NCBI RefSeq assembly: GCF_000238255.3
Contig: NZ_CP011039.1
Coordinates: 1,723,001-1,787,000, forward strand
Source: Pseudoalteromonas spongiae UST010723-006
Lineage (GTDB): Bacteria > Pseudomonadota > Gammaproteobacteria > Enterobacterales > Alteromonadaceae
Direction: 5' to 3'
Length of the DNA stretch: 64,000 nt
Shown: piece after piece, positions 44,425 through 53,825 of the stretch
Layout of the letters: each line of letters begins with the position of its first letter
Numbering within the stretch: position 1 is the first letter of the stretch
Notes under the pieces: model-generated
The model's database searches: none
What the model saw: the letters and a program-made list of their open reading frames with translations, nothing else
What the model was told of the DNA's origin: nothing
Program-made: the position numbers and the translations under genes

Positions 44425-45678
44425 CTAATTAAGAAATAAACAACCAACTAAATATGATGATGAATAACCAATGGTGTAGGCAATCATCAAATACATAAAC
44501 ATGCGAAGGTAACTTACAAAGGTCAGTTCCTTAATTTTGCTCATCGCAATAATGCCCGCAGCTGAACCGATAATCAGCATTGAGCCGCCTACACCGGTTG
44601 CATAGGTAAAGGTTAACCACTGACGTGTATCCATTACAATATCTGCTTTTAGTAGTGCTGCGGTAAGCGGTACGTTATCTACGGCCGCTGACAAAATACC
44701 CATAAAGTAGTTTGCATATTCAGGTGCAAGTACTTCATAAAGGTGGGTAAATTGATTCAACACACCAATCTCTTTCATCGCACCTACAAGTAGTAACACA
44801 CCTACAAAGAATAATAAGGTGTCGTACTCAATTTCACGTACGTAATCGATAATCTTTTTATTCACGTCTTTTTTGCGCATTAAGAATTGCGCAACTAAGA
44901 ACATTAGCGATAAACCAAATAAGAAGGTTAATAATGGCGGAATGTGATACCACACACTAAACATCAGTGTCGCTACGATGGTCGAAACAAAAATACAGGC
45001 AATGGTGATATCGGTTTTTTCAATGCGGCGCAGTTCGACTTTTTCAAAAGTAATAGTGCCTTTCATGCCCATACTTAGCATCGCCGCTAAAATAAATACC
45101 GATAACGCTGCAGGAGCCACAAGCAACAATAAGTTAGCAATGGTGACTTTATCAGCAAGGAAAATCATTAAAGTAGTTACATCACCGGTGATAAGCGATA
45201 CCCCACCCGAGTTAACCGCAAATATAATAAGCGTGGCATACTTAATGAGTTTTTTGGCATCAAGCTTTAACGACATCACAACCGCCAGCGATATCAGCGT
45301 TGCCGTGATGTTGTCAGAAATCGACGAGAAGAAAAATGCAAACGCACCGATTAAATACATTAAATTGCGTTCGCTCATTTCATTAGGCAATACCCTATGC
45401 ACCAAGCTTTGAATAAACCCTTTGGAGTTTAAATAAGCAACAAAGGTCATCGCTGCCATCAAAAACAACCACAAGGTCGCAATTTCTAAAATATTATGAT
45501 CGAGTTCTTTTTGAACAGATTCTGGGCTTTGCCCATGTAAAGGGGAAATAAAGAGAATAATCCAGCACAAAGTTCCAAAAAATAGCGTTGTTTTGGCTTT
45601 GTTTACGTGGATAATATCCTCTATAACAATCAGCACGAATGCGATTATTATCAGCGCGAGAATAACACCTGACACCAT
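44425..45678 (-). CDS. nhaD: Na+/H+ antiporter NhaD
   Basis: NhaD exports Na+ (and Li+) in exchange for protons and is common in marine bacteria. The 417 residues have about eleven membrane segments. Family segments are FVLIVIEDIIHVNKAKTT at the N-terminus, AFFFSSISDNITATLISLAVV, SGGVSLITGDVTTLMIF and SAAVDNVPLTAALLKADI. The ATG at 45678 has only a weak ribosome site. It is divergent from the mks operon. Confidence 0.93.
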   Translation of the reverse strand: MVSGVILALIIIAFVLIVIEDIIHVNKAKTTLFFGTLCWIILFISPLHGQSPESVQKELDHNILEIATLWLFLMAAMTFVAYLNSKGFIQSLVHRVLPNEMSERNLMYLIGAFAFFFSSISDNITATLISLAVVMSLKLDAKKLIKYATLIIFAVNSGGVSLITGDVTTLMIFLADKVTIANLLLLVAPAALSVFILAAMLSMGMKGTITFEKVELRRIEKTDITIACIFVSTIVATLMFSVWYHIPPLLTFLFGLSLMFLVAQFLMRKKDVNKKIIDYVREIEYDTLLFFVGVLLLVGAMKEIGVLNQFTHLYEVLAPEYANYFMGILSAAVDNVPLTAALLKADIVMDTRQWLTFTYATGVGGSMLIIGSAAGIIAMSKIKELTFVSYLRMFMYLMIAYTIGYSSSYLVGCLFLN

Positions 45679-45784
45679 CTTGTTATTTTAACCTGTAGAG
45701 TTGAGTTAAAAATTTGAACGAACACCCAACCTGCAGTCGATACGAAGCCTGTTGAGCGGCGCGAAGTGTAGCACTGAAGATTAC

Positions 45785-45805
45785 CTAAAACCACTACGGT
45801 TTTAG
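45785..45805. promoter_or_regulatory. Inverted repeat between nhaD and mksF
   Basis: CTAAAACC-ACTAC-GGTTTTAG lies 68 bases before mksF, followed by T-rich sequence. It may be an operator, or a weak terminator guarding the mks promoter. Confidence 0.4.
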
Positions 45806-45872
45806 TCTAATTACACATTTTTTTTATAAAAAATTTACTTTTTGGATAGATATCAAGTTAACGTGGATAAAT

Positions 45873-47120
45873 ATGATCCCACCTAAAAGAATTCTAGCAA
45901 CCTTGGTAGACAATTGGTCACTGATTGAAGCCCTAATTAAACGCTTTGATTTTGGCGATTTTAGCTTCCAAGATGCCCAAAGCTTGTTAAAAAAGTTAGA
46001 ACCAAAACTCTCTTCCGAGGCGGTATTTAAGCAAATTAACAAGTTGATCCAGTTAGAGATCATCATACCTTTAGCTAAATCGTCACAGCTCGAAATTAAC
46101 CGTGCTATTGCCGATTTCTCGCAGTTTTTATTGCAAGAAGAAAGCCTTGGCCTCGTTGGCGAGATTCACGTACTCGTTGACGATTTGGCGCGCTTAAACC
46201 AACGTTTATCTAACGCTGGCTTTAACGACGATGAAATGGAAATTAAACGAAACGCCCGCATTATGGATGAGCGCGTGCGTAAAATTGTTAAATTATTCCA
46301 ACATAATCAAAACGCTATTTTTAACCTTGTTGAACAAGCTAAATCTAACGACTCTAATTTAACGCTGGCAAAACGCTATAAAGCAGTCATTGACGCATTT
46401 GATGAATACATTGAACCAATGCTAAATATGGTCGATATTGGCGGCGAATTTAAGCTCTGTTTTGAGCAAATTGAAGCCTCACTGAGTGACTTGATTATTC
46501 ACTTCACCACCCTCGGCAAATTTAAACACGAAAAGCGCCAGCTAGAGCAATTGCGCAGCCGTATTTTAGATATGTACCTTATTGGTCAGCAGTCTCTTAC
46601 CAAAAGTGCCGATGTATTATTGCCGCTACGTGAAGAACTGCGCCGCAATACGCAGCTAACCAAGCAAACCTCAGAGGTACTTGCGCTTATTCGTAAACAA
46701 GGGGTGGATAAAATCCTTGGCGAATTTATGCCATATTTCAGCTCAGAGGCGCAACGATTATCGCTTGGTTCTAACAACCAAATCACTGCGTATATGGCCG
46801 AGCTTGCTGAATTTGAGCACGACGAATACGAATTACCGGATATGAGTGCGGTAAATCAATACATTGCACCTAATATTCCTGATTACAATCACGTAAAACA
46901 ACGCTTTACGCAAGCTAAACGCAGCAAAAAAGCGTCTATTATGGATTTCTTAACGACCACCTATGATGAACTAGAAACTGACGAGTTATTATACCTTTAT
47001 CAAAAACTAGCAAGCGATCACACGCTCGCTATTTCACACGGCGAGCAAGTAACCATTCAAAGTGGCAATAAACAGCTTACGCTCAAGCCGTATCTCGCAA
47101 GTGCAGTTTCATCGGATTAA
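45873..47120 (+). CDS. mksF: Condensin subunit MksF (kleisin)
   Basis: This 415-residue protein is the predicted kleisin of a MukBEF-like MksFEB condensin. Its position is diagnostic: it is directly followed by a 183-residue MksE-like protein and a 932-residue SMC-like ATPase. The N-terminus (about 1-90) is helical and likely winged-helix. The middle is strongly helical (AVIDAFDEYIEPMLNMVDI), and the C-terminal part carries the segment YIAPNIPDYNHVKQRF. Assignment rests on gene order and general character more than on motifs. The 5-base gap to mksE shows co-transcription. Confidence 0.78.
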   Translation: MIPPKRILATLVDNWSLIEALIKRFDFGDFSFQDAQSLLKKLEPKLSSEAVFKQINKLIQLEIIIPLAKSSQLEINRAIADFSQFLLQEESLGLVGEIHVLVDDLARLNQRLSNAGFNDDEMEIKRNARIMDERVRKIVKLFQHNQNAIFNLVEQAKSNDSNLTLAKRYKAVIDAFDEYIEPMLNMVDIGGEFKLCFEQIEASLSDLIIHFTTLGKFKHEKRQLEQLRSRILDMYLIGQQSLTKSADVLLPLREELRRNTQLTKQTSEVLALIRKQGVDKILGEFMPYFSSEAQRLSLGSNNQITAYMAELAEFEHDEYELPDMSAVNQYIAPNIPDYNHVKQRFTQAKRSKKASIMDFLTTTYDELETDELLYLYQKLASDHTLAISHGEQVTIQSGNKQLTLKPYLASAVSSD

Positions 47121-47125
47121 TTTTT

Positions 47126-47677
47126 ATGTCTCAAATCGATTTATCATTGCTTTCAGAGCTTAAAGCAATCAACAAAAAACTGGTGTCTGGCTACCATATT
47201 TGCGAGCAAGACAGCCAACTATTTCAACAACTTGATCAAGAGTTTGATGCCTATGAAGCGCTTTTTGCTGCTCTTGGCCAAACCCTTGTTCACGATGCCC
47301 GCGGGTTTTATTACCTGCAAGTGGATGAGGGCACCCCGAATATGGGTAAAATCTCGCGCTCATTTGCCCTTACCATTTACGTGTTGATTGAGCACTATGC
47401 CAACCTCGGTAAAGATCCACTAGTTGCCCTATTCGATACAGATATCGACCTTGAACTGATGATGACCTTAGCGCAGAACAACAAGCACTTGTTTGATCAG
47501 CTAGAGATCTTTTCGGGGAGCGATATGCGCCGCGATGTATTTTTACGTATGGTCAGGCTTGGCGTTGCCCGCGAAACTGAACTGGGTTTTCGTATTCTTG
47601 CCTCAGCACACCGCTATTTAGATGCCCTAAACGACATTAGCAATTTTCAAAGTCATATGGATGAGGAGCAAGTGTAA
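47126..47677 (+). CDS. mksE: Condensin subunit MksE
   Basis: This 183-residue accessory (KITE-type) subunit is expected to bind the kleisin. Paired winged-helix character is suggested by short helices with the wing-like segment DARGFYYLQVDEGTPNMGKISRSFA and the FLRMVRLGVARE region. Its stop codon overlaps the mksB start by one base (TAATG), a common sign of translational coupling in muk/mks operons. Confidence 0.8.
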   Translation: MSQIDLSLLSELKAINKKLVSGYHICEQDSQLFQQLDQEFDAYEALFAALGQTLVHDARGFYYLQVDEGTPNMGKISRSFALTIYVLIEHYANLGKDPLVALFDTDIDLELMMTLAQNNKHLFDQLEIFSGSDMRRDVFLRMVRLGVARETELGFRILASAHRYLDALNDISNFQSHMDEEQV

Positions 47678-50475
47678 TGACTGAATTATATGGATTAACT
47701 AAACTTGCCCTCTTAAATACCGCAGGTTATGCAAAATGCGTGATCCCGCTCAATAAAAGTAGCTCTATTTGTGCGCCTAATAACACAGGTAAAAGCTCAG
47801 TTATCAACGCATTACAGTTTCCACTGATTAACGATTTGCGTTTAACCGAATGGGACGGACACGACCTTGACGAAACCCGTAAATTCTATTTTGCATCTGA
47901 TCAATCGTATATTCTACTAGAAGCAGAGCTTCCCCATGGCCCAGTAGTTATTGGTGTAGCTGGTCTTGGTAAAGTAGCAGGGTATGGTTACCAGTATTTT
48001 TGCTACCACGGTAAATTAGATTTAGCCGACTACACGCAAAACAAACGCATTTTGAAATACACTCAGCTATTTAAAGAGTTAGGTGAAAAAGGTTACGCTC
48101 CGTATGAGCTTAAAGCACAAGAGCTAAATGCCTTGCTAACTGGCGGCGCAACCCCATTTGATAGCGTGCTTAACCTTAAAATGATCCCGCTTAATCATGC
48201 CCATGACGCACCTATTTATAAAGAGATCTTCCGCCGAATTCTTAACTTACATAAGCTTGGTGCGCAAGATGTAAAACGCTTTATGTTAAAAGTGTTTGAG
48301 CGTCATATGTCAAATGCCAAGGTGGACTTTTACGATGTGTGGCAACGCGCCTTTGAAAAAGTAAATCGTGCAAAAATAGAATTAAAAGCGCTTGAGCAAA
48401 ACGGCGAAGCCATCACTGCGCTTGAAAGCATGTTAGAGCATCAAAGTGCACTAAAAGGTAAACTTGCGGCCTTTGCGCCAAAAATTGATAAAGCCTTAAT
48501 TGATTACAGCGACTTTAACGACAACAAACTGATTGAAATCACCGAACAGCTTGAAGGCATTGAAAGCGAGAAAATCGAGTTTGAACAGCGTCAAAGCCTG
48601 TATGTAGGTCAACTACGTGAGATTGAGCGTAAACGCACCCAACTTGATGCTTGGTTTAGTGAATTTTCAACCCTTAAAAATGAATTTGAGCTAGTTAACG
48701 AAGCACAGTTAAAAGCCGAGCTTTCACAAGTAAAAAAAGAATACGATGCGCTCTCGCATACCCTTGCCAGCGCCGAAGGGCAATCACTTGTTACCCTAGA
48801 TTTCCGCATTAAAGATGCCACCAAGCAAATTAAAAGCTTAAAACAGCAGCTTAAAAACCTTGAGTACAACTTGTTCACTCGCATGCGCGAAGACTTATCA
48901 CTGAAAGAAGTGGAAGATATTTCGTGCCTACTTAATCACGATATTATGACCATGGCAACGTCTGGTAAAAACGACATCACCATTCATGATGAAACGGCAT
49001 TTAGTGAACTGCTTGATTTAATTTCCCGCTCAATAGAAGGTAATGTAGCCAAATTGCCGGGCATTGATATTCCATTAAAGGGCTTAACCGCGCTTAAAAT
49101 GCAATCGGGCGATGATAAAGAAACCATTAAGGCACAAATTAATGCGTTTGAAACATCGTTGAAAGAATTACTGGCACAAAAAGAAGTTGCTGTTGATTTA
49201 GAAGGCAAAAAGCAAGAAAAAGAAACCCTTTACCAAACAGTCATGGCGCACGAAGCCGCGCTTAGCCAGTATGCTAAATACACCACTATGCTTGCCTCAA
49301 TTGAAGCGCAAGAATTATTACTGTCACAGCTTGAAAGCGAGCAAGATGAGGTAGAAGGGTTACTCAGTGAAGTGCAAAACGCCGTTGCCACCATTGCCGA
49401 CAGACGCTCAATTATTAAAGCTAACCGCGATATGCTGGCGCGCCAAAGTGCCCGTTTAGCGCAAGTGAAATCAGAACGTATTGACCATACTCTTGATTTT
49501 TACTCAGGTAAGTCAACGCCCTACCCAATTGATATCACCATTGATTTTGATAACTTGGCCGATTTAATTCATGGCTTTAACAAAGACTGTCATGAGCTTA
49601 GAAATTTTGCGGTTAACGTATCAAACACCTACCTGCATATTTACAACGCAGGCCTGACAAAATTTGATGGCGAAACCGACGAATACGTAAAGTATCAAAA
49701 AGTGATTAATGCATATCATAACCTTGATAACGAGCAACAAGCGGTAGAACGCCAAGCGCGCGTGGCATTGACCGAAGTAGCTGCCACCATTAAAGGGCTG
49801 CGCGAAGATTTAGATCGTCTACGCCGTGAAATGAACAGCTTTAATAGCGGCATTAGCCAGCACCGTATTTCAAACTTAAAGAGCTTTAAAATCGAAGTAC
49901 TGCCGCGCAAACAGCTTATTGAAAGTATTGATACCATTATCGCTACCTCAAATAAGCTCGATAACGGCGACACGCTCGATTTACTTAGTCAACAAGTGTT
50001 TGACGAAAAAGAGATTAATCGCGCAAAAGATCATTTAATTGAGCTTGCCACCGGCAATGGCGGTTTAACCTTAAGTGATTTATTTGATATTCGCTTTGTC
50101 GTGGTCAACCGCGCAGGCGAGCAAGATACCTTTGATAAAATCGATTCTGCTGGTTCAAACGGTACCCGTATCACCATTAAGCTACTGTGCGGCATGTTAT
50201 TTATTCGCTACTTATTAGCAGATAAAGAACAAAGCAAATACCGTATTCCTATCTACATTGATGAAGCGGCTGATATCGACCCGCAAAACCAGCAAGCGAT
50301 TATTGAAACCGCGTACAGTTTTGGTTTCGTGCCGCTATTTGCCTCAGTTAAACCGCAGGTCAGCTGTGAATACATCGTGCCTATTCGCACGGTAAGCGAT
50401 GGTAAACAAAACTGGGTAGATGAAAACGACTGGATTGCAGTAAGCGATACTGAAAGTGATTTAGTAGCAAGCTAA
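47677..50475 (+). CDS. mksB: Condensin SMC-like ATPase MksB
   Basis: This 932-residue SMC/MukB-like ATPase is the DNA-looping motor of the complex. Walker A APNNTGKSS lies at residues 33-41 (first Gly replaced by Ala). Two long coiled-coil stretches (about 230-400 and 480-780, rich in Glu, Lys, Gln and Leu) surround a hinge-like middle. The C-terminal head has a signature-like AGSNGTRITIKLLCG and Walker B PIYIDEAADID. It is shorter than E. coli MukB (about 1,480 residues), as expected for MksB. No MksG/JetD nuclease gene follows; a terminator does. Confidence 0.88.
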   Translation: MTELYGLTKLALLNTAGYAKCVIPLNKSSSICAPNNTGKSSVINALQFPLINDLRLTEWDGHDLDETRKFYFASDQSYILLEAELPHGPVVIGVAGLGKVAGYGYQYFCYHGKLDLADYTQNKRILKYTQLFKELGEKGYAPYELKAQELNALLTGGATPFDSVLNLKMIPLNHAHDAPIYKEIFRRILNLHKLGAQDVKRFMLKVFERHMSNAKVDFYDVWQRAFEKVNRAKIELKALEQNGEAITALESMLEHQSALKGKLAAFAPKIDKALIDYSDFNDNKLIEITEQLEGIESEKIEFEQRQSLYVGQLREIERKRTQLDAWFSEFSTLKNEFELVNEAQLKAELSQVKKEYDALSHTLASAEGQSLVTLDFRIKDATKQIKSLKQQLKNLEYNLFTRMREDLSLKEVEDISCLLNHDIMTMATSGKNDITIHDETAFSELLDLISRSIEGNVAKLPGIDIPLKGLTALKMQSGDDKETIKAQINAFETSLKELLAQKEVAVDLEGKKQEKETLYQTVMAHEAALSQYAKYTTMLASIEAQELLLSQLESEQDEVEGLLSEVQNAVATIADRRSIIKANRDMLARQSARLAQVKSERIDHTLDFYSGKSTPYPIDITIDFDNLADLIHGFNKDCHELRNFAVNVSNTYLHIYNAGLTKFDGETDEYVKYQKVINAYHNLDNEQQAVERQARVALTEVAATIKGLREDLDRLRREMNSFNSGISQHRISNLKSFKIEVLPRKQLIESIDTIIATSNKLDNGDTLDLLSQQVFDEKEINRAKDHLIELATGNGGLTLSDLFDIRFVVVNRAGEQDTFDKIDSAGSNGTRITIKLLCGMLFIRYLLADKEQSKYRIPIYIDEAADIDPQNQQAIIETAYSFGFVPLFASVKPQVSCEYIVPIRTVSDGKQNWVDENDWIAVSDTESDLVAS

Positions 50476-50497
50476 TTCATCACAGCGCAAATTAATT

Positions 50498-50527
50498 AAA
50501 AGCGGCACAAAATAAGTGCCGCTTTTT
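50498..50527 (+). terminator. Terminator after mksB
   Basis: AAAAGCGGCAC and GTGCCGCTTTTT form a hairpin with a 7-base loop, 22 bases after the stop. Confidence 0.9.
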
Positions 50528-50597
50528 GTTATAAACTGTTGAGTTATTCGCAGTTCTTGCGTATTTTGGACACAATTTTGTTGTAAAACCGTTAATT

Positions 50598-51230
50598 ATG
50601 TTTAATACACTTCTGCCTTTTATTTTTATTTCGGCATACAGTCATATTTACTTTGATAGCTTAAAAAAAGATGCACTCTGTTATATTTTTAAGCCGTTAA
50701 CCACCATTTTGATCATTTGCCTTGCGTATATGCAAACTAACACCTTTACCCCTGTTCACTATTGGGTATTTGGCGGATTAGTCTTTTCACTTATTGGCGA
50801 CATTTTTTTAATGTTGAAAAAAGACTACTTTTTGCAAGGGCTTATCGCGTTTTTTATCGCTCATGTAGCCTATGTGATTGCCTTTACCGACACTACAGGC
50901 TTTGAGTTTAATGGTTGGCTGCTGCTCTTTTTATTAACCTATGCGGGCATACTCATTGCCGTTTTAAATAAACATTTAGGAAAGTTCCGTATTCCGGTTT
51001 ACGCCTATGCAACGGCACTGACGTTAATGGTGCTTACAAGCTACAACTTCTTCCAGCTATCGTGGCACTACATGAGCCTTTACGCCTTTGTTGGTGCGCT
51101 GTTTTTTATGGTGTCGGACTCAATTTTGGCGTATCGCCGTTTTGTTAAAGAATATGCGTGGAGCCAACCTGCTATTTTAGCGACCTACTACATTGCGCAA
51201 AGTATGATTGCGCTTAGCTTAACCAATTAG
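50598..51230 (+). CDS. YhhN-family membrane protein (lysoplasmalogenase-like)
   Basis: This 210-residue inner-membrane protein has about eight hydrophobic segments. YhhN/TMEM86 family residues are visible: KPLTT near residue 33, the Ser-Gly-Asp segment FSLIGDIFLML, FFMVSDSILAYRRF and ATYYIAQSMIA. Animal members hydrolyse lysoplasmalogen; the activity in bacteria is inferred. No clear ribosome site precedes ATG. It may be read with the next gene (48-base gap). Confidence 0.85.
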   Translation: MFNTLLPFIFISAYSHIYFDSLKKDALCYIFKPLTTILIICLAYMQTNTFTPVHYWVFGGLVFSLIGDIFLMLKKDYFLQGLIAFFIAHVAYVIAFTDTTGFEFNGWLLLFLLTYAGILIAVLNKHLGKFRIPVYAYATALTLMVLTSYNFFQLSWHYMSLYAFVGALFFMVSDSILAYRRFVKEYAWSQPAILATYYIAQSMIALSLTN

Positions 51231-51278
51231 CCTTGAATGGGTTTTTAGAATAAAGAGTATTAACAAGGACTGTTTTAA

Positions 51279-52313
51279 ATGAACGCCGTATTTTGCTTCG
51301 ATGGCACCTGCAACGAACCCAGTGATGTGGATGATGTATTTTACAACAGCAGCATCAGCAATATTTTAAAAACCCATATTTTTTGCGGTGGTGATTTAAT
51401 CAATACAAGCCACGCCTTTGAGCAGCAAAAAAGTTTTTATTACGCAGGCATAGGTACTTACGGCAATTGGTTAAGCCAAGTATTCAATACCATGTTTGCA
51501 CCTGAATACGCTGATTTAGAAAGTATTTACAAGCAAGCCTACAATGACTACCTCACCCTTAGAGGTGATGACCAGATTTTTATTTTTGGTTTTAGCCGCG
51601 GCGCCGCAATTGCAAGGCGCTTTGCCAGCAAACTCACTGAGCAAGGTCGAAAAATCACTTTTTTAGGGGTATACGACACGGTTGCGTCTATTGGCATGCC
51701 TGATTTAAGCGCACACACTCAGCCTGCAAGCGATGTGGTTTTTGAAAACAACAGTGTAAGCCCGCTAATTCAACAGGCAGTGCATTTAGTTGCTATAGAT
51801 GAACGCCGAATTGCGTTTCAACCCCTACTGATGGCACCGGGTGCTAATGTAAAAGAAGTGTGGTTTGCAGGTGTGCATGCAGATATTGGCGGCGGCTTTT
51901 GGCACGATGGTCTTGCCGATATTTGCCTAAGCTATATGCTTGAAGAGGCAAAGCGCTTTGGTTTACAAGTGCTTGAACTTCATCAAGTCGATTACTCAAA
52001 ACTTAGTGAGAACGAGGTATCCATCGGCTCTGACGATATCGCCATCTTCCCGCAAATTGATGCCCCACTTCACCAGAAAGCCCGCACTGGTTTTATGTCA
52101 TCAAAAACCTTAAATCCAAGGCAAGTGCGCGTTGATTGTATGGAAGACTGTATGCCGCTGGTACATTACAGCGTGGTTGAACGCTTTGTTAACATTGCCG
52201 ATTACCGCCCAATCGCCCTTCGCAATAAACCATTTCAGTTGCTATTACCTAGTGGTGAACGCAGTGGAATGATTTTTGGGATAGAGGGAATGAGGGAATA
52301 TTCAGTTTTATAG
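51279..52313 (+). CDS. DUF2235 alpha/beta-hydrolase (Tle1-like phospholipase fold)
   Basis: This 344-residue protein has the DUF2235 catalytic domain found in type VI lipase effectors of the Tle1 group and in stand-alone enzymes. It starts AVFCFDGTCNEP. The nucleophile elbow is FGFSRGAA with Ser106, and other active-site candidates are GVYDTVASIG (Asp) and WFAGVHADIGGG (His). No signal peptide, immunity gene, VgrG or other T6SS gene is present, so a toxin role is unproven. AAGGA precedes ATG by ten bases. A repeat region follows. Confidence 0.82.
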   Translation: MNAVFCFDGTCNEPSDVDDVFYNSSISNILKTHIFCGGDLINTSHAFEQQKSFYYAGIGTYGNWLSQVFNTMFAPEYADLESIYKQAYNDYLTLRGDDQIFIFGFSRGAAIARRFASKLTEQGRKITFLGVYDTVASIGMPDLSAHTQPASDVVFENNSVSPLIQQAVHLVAIDERRIAFQPLLMAPGANVKEVWFAGVHADIGGGFWHDGLADICLSYMLEEAKRFGLQVLELHQVDYSKLSENEVSIGSDDIAIFPQIDAPLHQKARTGFMSSKTLNPRQVRVDCMEDCMPLVHYSVVERFVNIADYRPIALRNKPFQLLLPSGERSGMIFGIEGMREYSVL

Positions 52314-52319
52314 TTTAAG

Positions 52320-52600
52320 AATATAGCAAAGCTTGCTTCCATGCGGGTATCTTGCGCCATCCATGGCGCCCTCGTTCATTCTTTTTAAACGGCCAAAAAG
52401 AACGAACCAAGAAAAAGCCGACCCAAAATCAAACAAATTCTTCAAAGAAAAATTGAAATGAACGCAGACAGCATACAATCGATTTCCCTATCTCAGGTAT
52501 GCTTTTGCCAGCATCCTTGCTGGCAATTGCTCATCAATTATTCTTTTCAGGTTTGATTAAGGGGAAAGGGAGTGAACTTTAATGTCAATTGCTACTGGAT
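52320..52600 (+). repeat. Composite hairpin-rich repeat (left copy, plus orientation)
   Basis: Contains hairpins GCGCCAT-CC-ATGGCGC (52354-52369), CTTTTT/AAAAAG arms around 52379-52400, and TTGCCAGCA-TCCT-TGCTGGCAA (52505-52526). Two blocks recur in inverted orientation at 54477-54716: CCCAAAATCAAAC (52422-52434) and a 22-bp identical block at 52544-52565. No credible ORF lies in it. Confidence 0.65.
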
Positions 52601-52622
52601 TCTAAGAGCCCGAACCTAACGC

Positions 52623-52683
52623 TAAAAACGCCGAGCTAAGCGGCGCAGCTTTGCTGCGTCCTTGCTTGAGCGCCTAGTTATGA
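52623..52683 (-). repeat. Integron attC-like recombination site
   Basis: Read on the minus strand it gives AAC, a 7-base spacer, TCAAGC, an inner hairpin with CGCAGC-AAA-GCTGCG, GCTTAG, a 6-base spacer CTCGGC, and GTT. This is the R''-L''-L'-R' plan of attC sites, including the characteristic TCAAGC/GCTTA arms with unpaired bases. It begins 5-6 bases after the stop of the 52689-53459 gene, exactly where an attC lies in a gene cassette. No integrase is in the window. Confidence 0.6.
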
Positions 52684-52688
52684 GTTTT

Positions 52689-53459
52689 CTATTCATCATA
52701 TCCGTCATTGTGAGTAATTATAATGTCTGAGTAAAACTGCTTTTCGCTTAAACTACCAGCATTAACAGCTTCTAGAAAATCACTTAGCGGCATACCATGA
52801 GATTTGTACTCTTTAGTAATTGGGCCAATAAGGATCATGTTGTTGTATTGATCTAATTCGTCATCGTCTGCGCCGTAAGTAACATATTTTACTGAAGTTC
52901 CAGCCATTGCTTTTAATAGTGAAAGAATGTGTTCTTTCTGAAACCCTCGTCCGAACATTATGGCAGGAGCAGTCCACTCCGCAGCTAAACTTTGTGCAAA
53001 CTCACCTGAGAGAGGGATGTCTAATTTAGCGAGGTTGTTTTTTATACGAATATGGTCGGCGAGGTTTGGGTTAATCAAAACCTGATAAGAAGACCAGTCT
53101 ATTTCGAGTTTTTCGGCTATATCTTTCGCCTCGCCTTCTTTTTTTGAAGTCACGGCCTGAGGAATCTTTAATTTGCTTTTCGGATCTCCTGACTTGCTAA
53201 GAAGATAATCATGATAATAGGAGTCTTCTTGCATCTCGGGTCGAAACTTAGTCTGTAAAAGGAAAATAGCAAATAGAAATACTGGAACATTAATTACAGA
53301 TGCAACAACTAATAATCCTCGCCCCCAAATTGGTTCATCAAGGGAAATCGCTGTAGTTAAAAAGCTTCCATTTACAAGTATTAGACCAACTAACCAAGCC
53401 CCGAGAAGTTGGATTGGCTTGTTGATTTTACTTGGGTCAATTCTATTTTTACTATCCAT
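52689..53459 (-). CDS. Hypothetical protein with two N-terminal membrane segments
   Basis: This 256-residue protein is unrecognised. Two hydrophobic segments (about 17-40, LLGAWLVGLILVNGSFLT, and 47-68, GLLVVASVINVPVFLFAIFLL) are followed by a soluble domain with no known motif. The soluble part includes WSSYQVLINPNLADHIRI, KYVTYGADDDELDQYNNMILIG and an acidic end. The gene carries an attC-like site right after its stop, so it looks like an integron-type cassette. No strong ribosome site is seen. Confidence 0.6.
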   Translation of the reverse strand: MDSKNRIDPSKINKPIQLLGAWLVGLILVNGSFLTTAISLDEPIWGRGLLVVASVINVPVFLFAIFLLQTKFRPEMQEDSYYHDYLLSKSGDPKSKLKIPQAVTSKKEGEAKDIAEKLEIDWSSYQVLINPNLADHIRIKNNLAKLDIPLSGEFAQSLAAEWTAPAIMFGRGFQKEHILSLLKAMAGTSVKYVTYGADDDELDQYNNMILIGPITKEYKSHGMPLSDFLEAVNAGSLSEKQFYSDIIITHNDGYDE

Positions 53460-53825
53460 GCCTAATACTCATAACAGCTTATTAGTGCTCATTTCGATTT
53501 AAGGAAGTTATCCACAGCCTAAAACTTGCATACTAATAAGTAATTTTATTTAATATTTTCAGTAGATTATCAGTAGTTTTTGCCCTAGCAATTTATAATT
53601 GAGTTTAGATAATCGAGCCGATTAAAATTTTACATTACGTGCCATATTAGTGTTGCTGGTTGTGTACATACTTATTGACGTCAGTTTGGCCAATGACCAC
53701 TGTTCGCTCATTTGCGACTTTGAAGGCTACTGCTTATCCCCTTTCTCTTATATCAAACCCGTGAATCGAATTTTGAGCTGATAACGCGAAGCTTTCCTTC
53801 TTAAACTTTGTGATACGAGCTAAGT
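53460..53825. other. Intergenic region between the two island genes
   Basis: It contains a degraded partial copy of the repeat end (GGGTTTGATATAAGAGAAAGG on the minus strand, 53738-53760). I found no attC-like site after the SnoaL-like gene and no other gene. Confidence 0.4.

Noticed and set aside
45873..50527. Wadjet-type plasmid defence system
   Set aside because: The nuclease gene (jetD/mksG) is absent and the operon ends in a terminator; MksFEB is the better call.
53460..53825. attC site after the SnoaL-like gene
   Set aside because: No AAC-TCAAG...CTTA-GTT arrangement could be found there, so the second gene is not shown to be a complete cassette.
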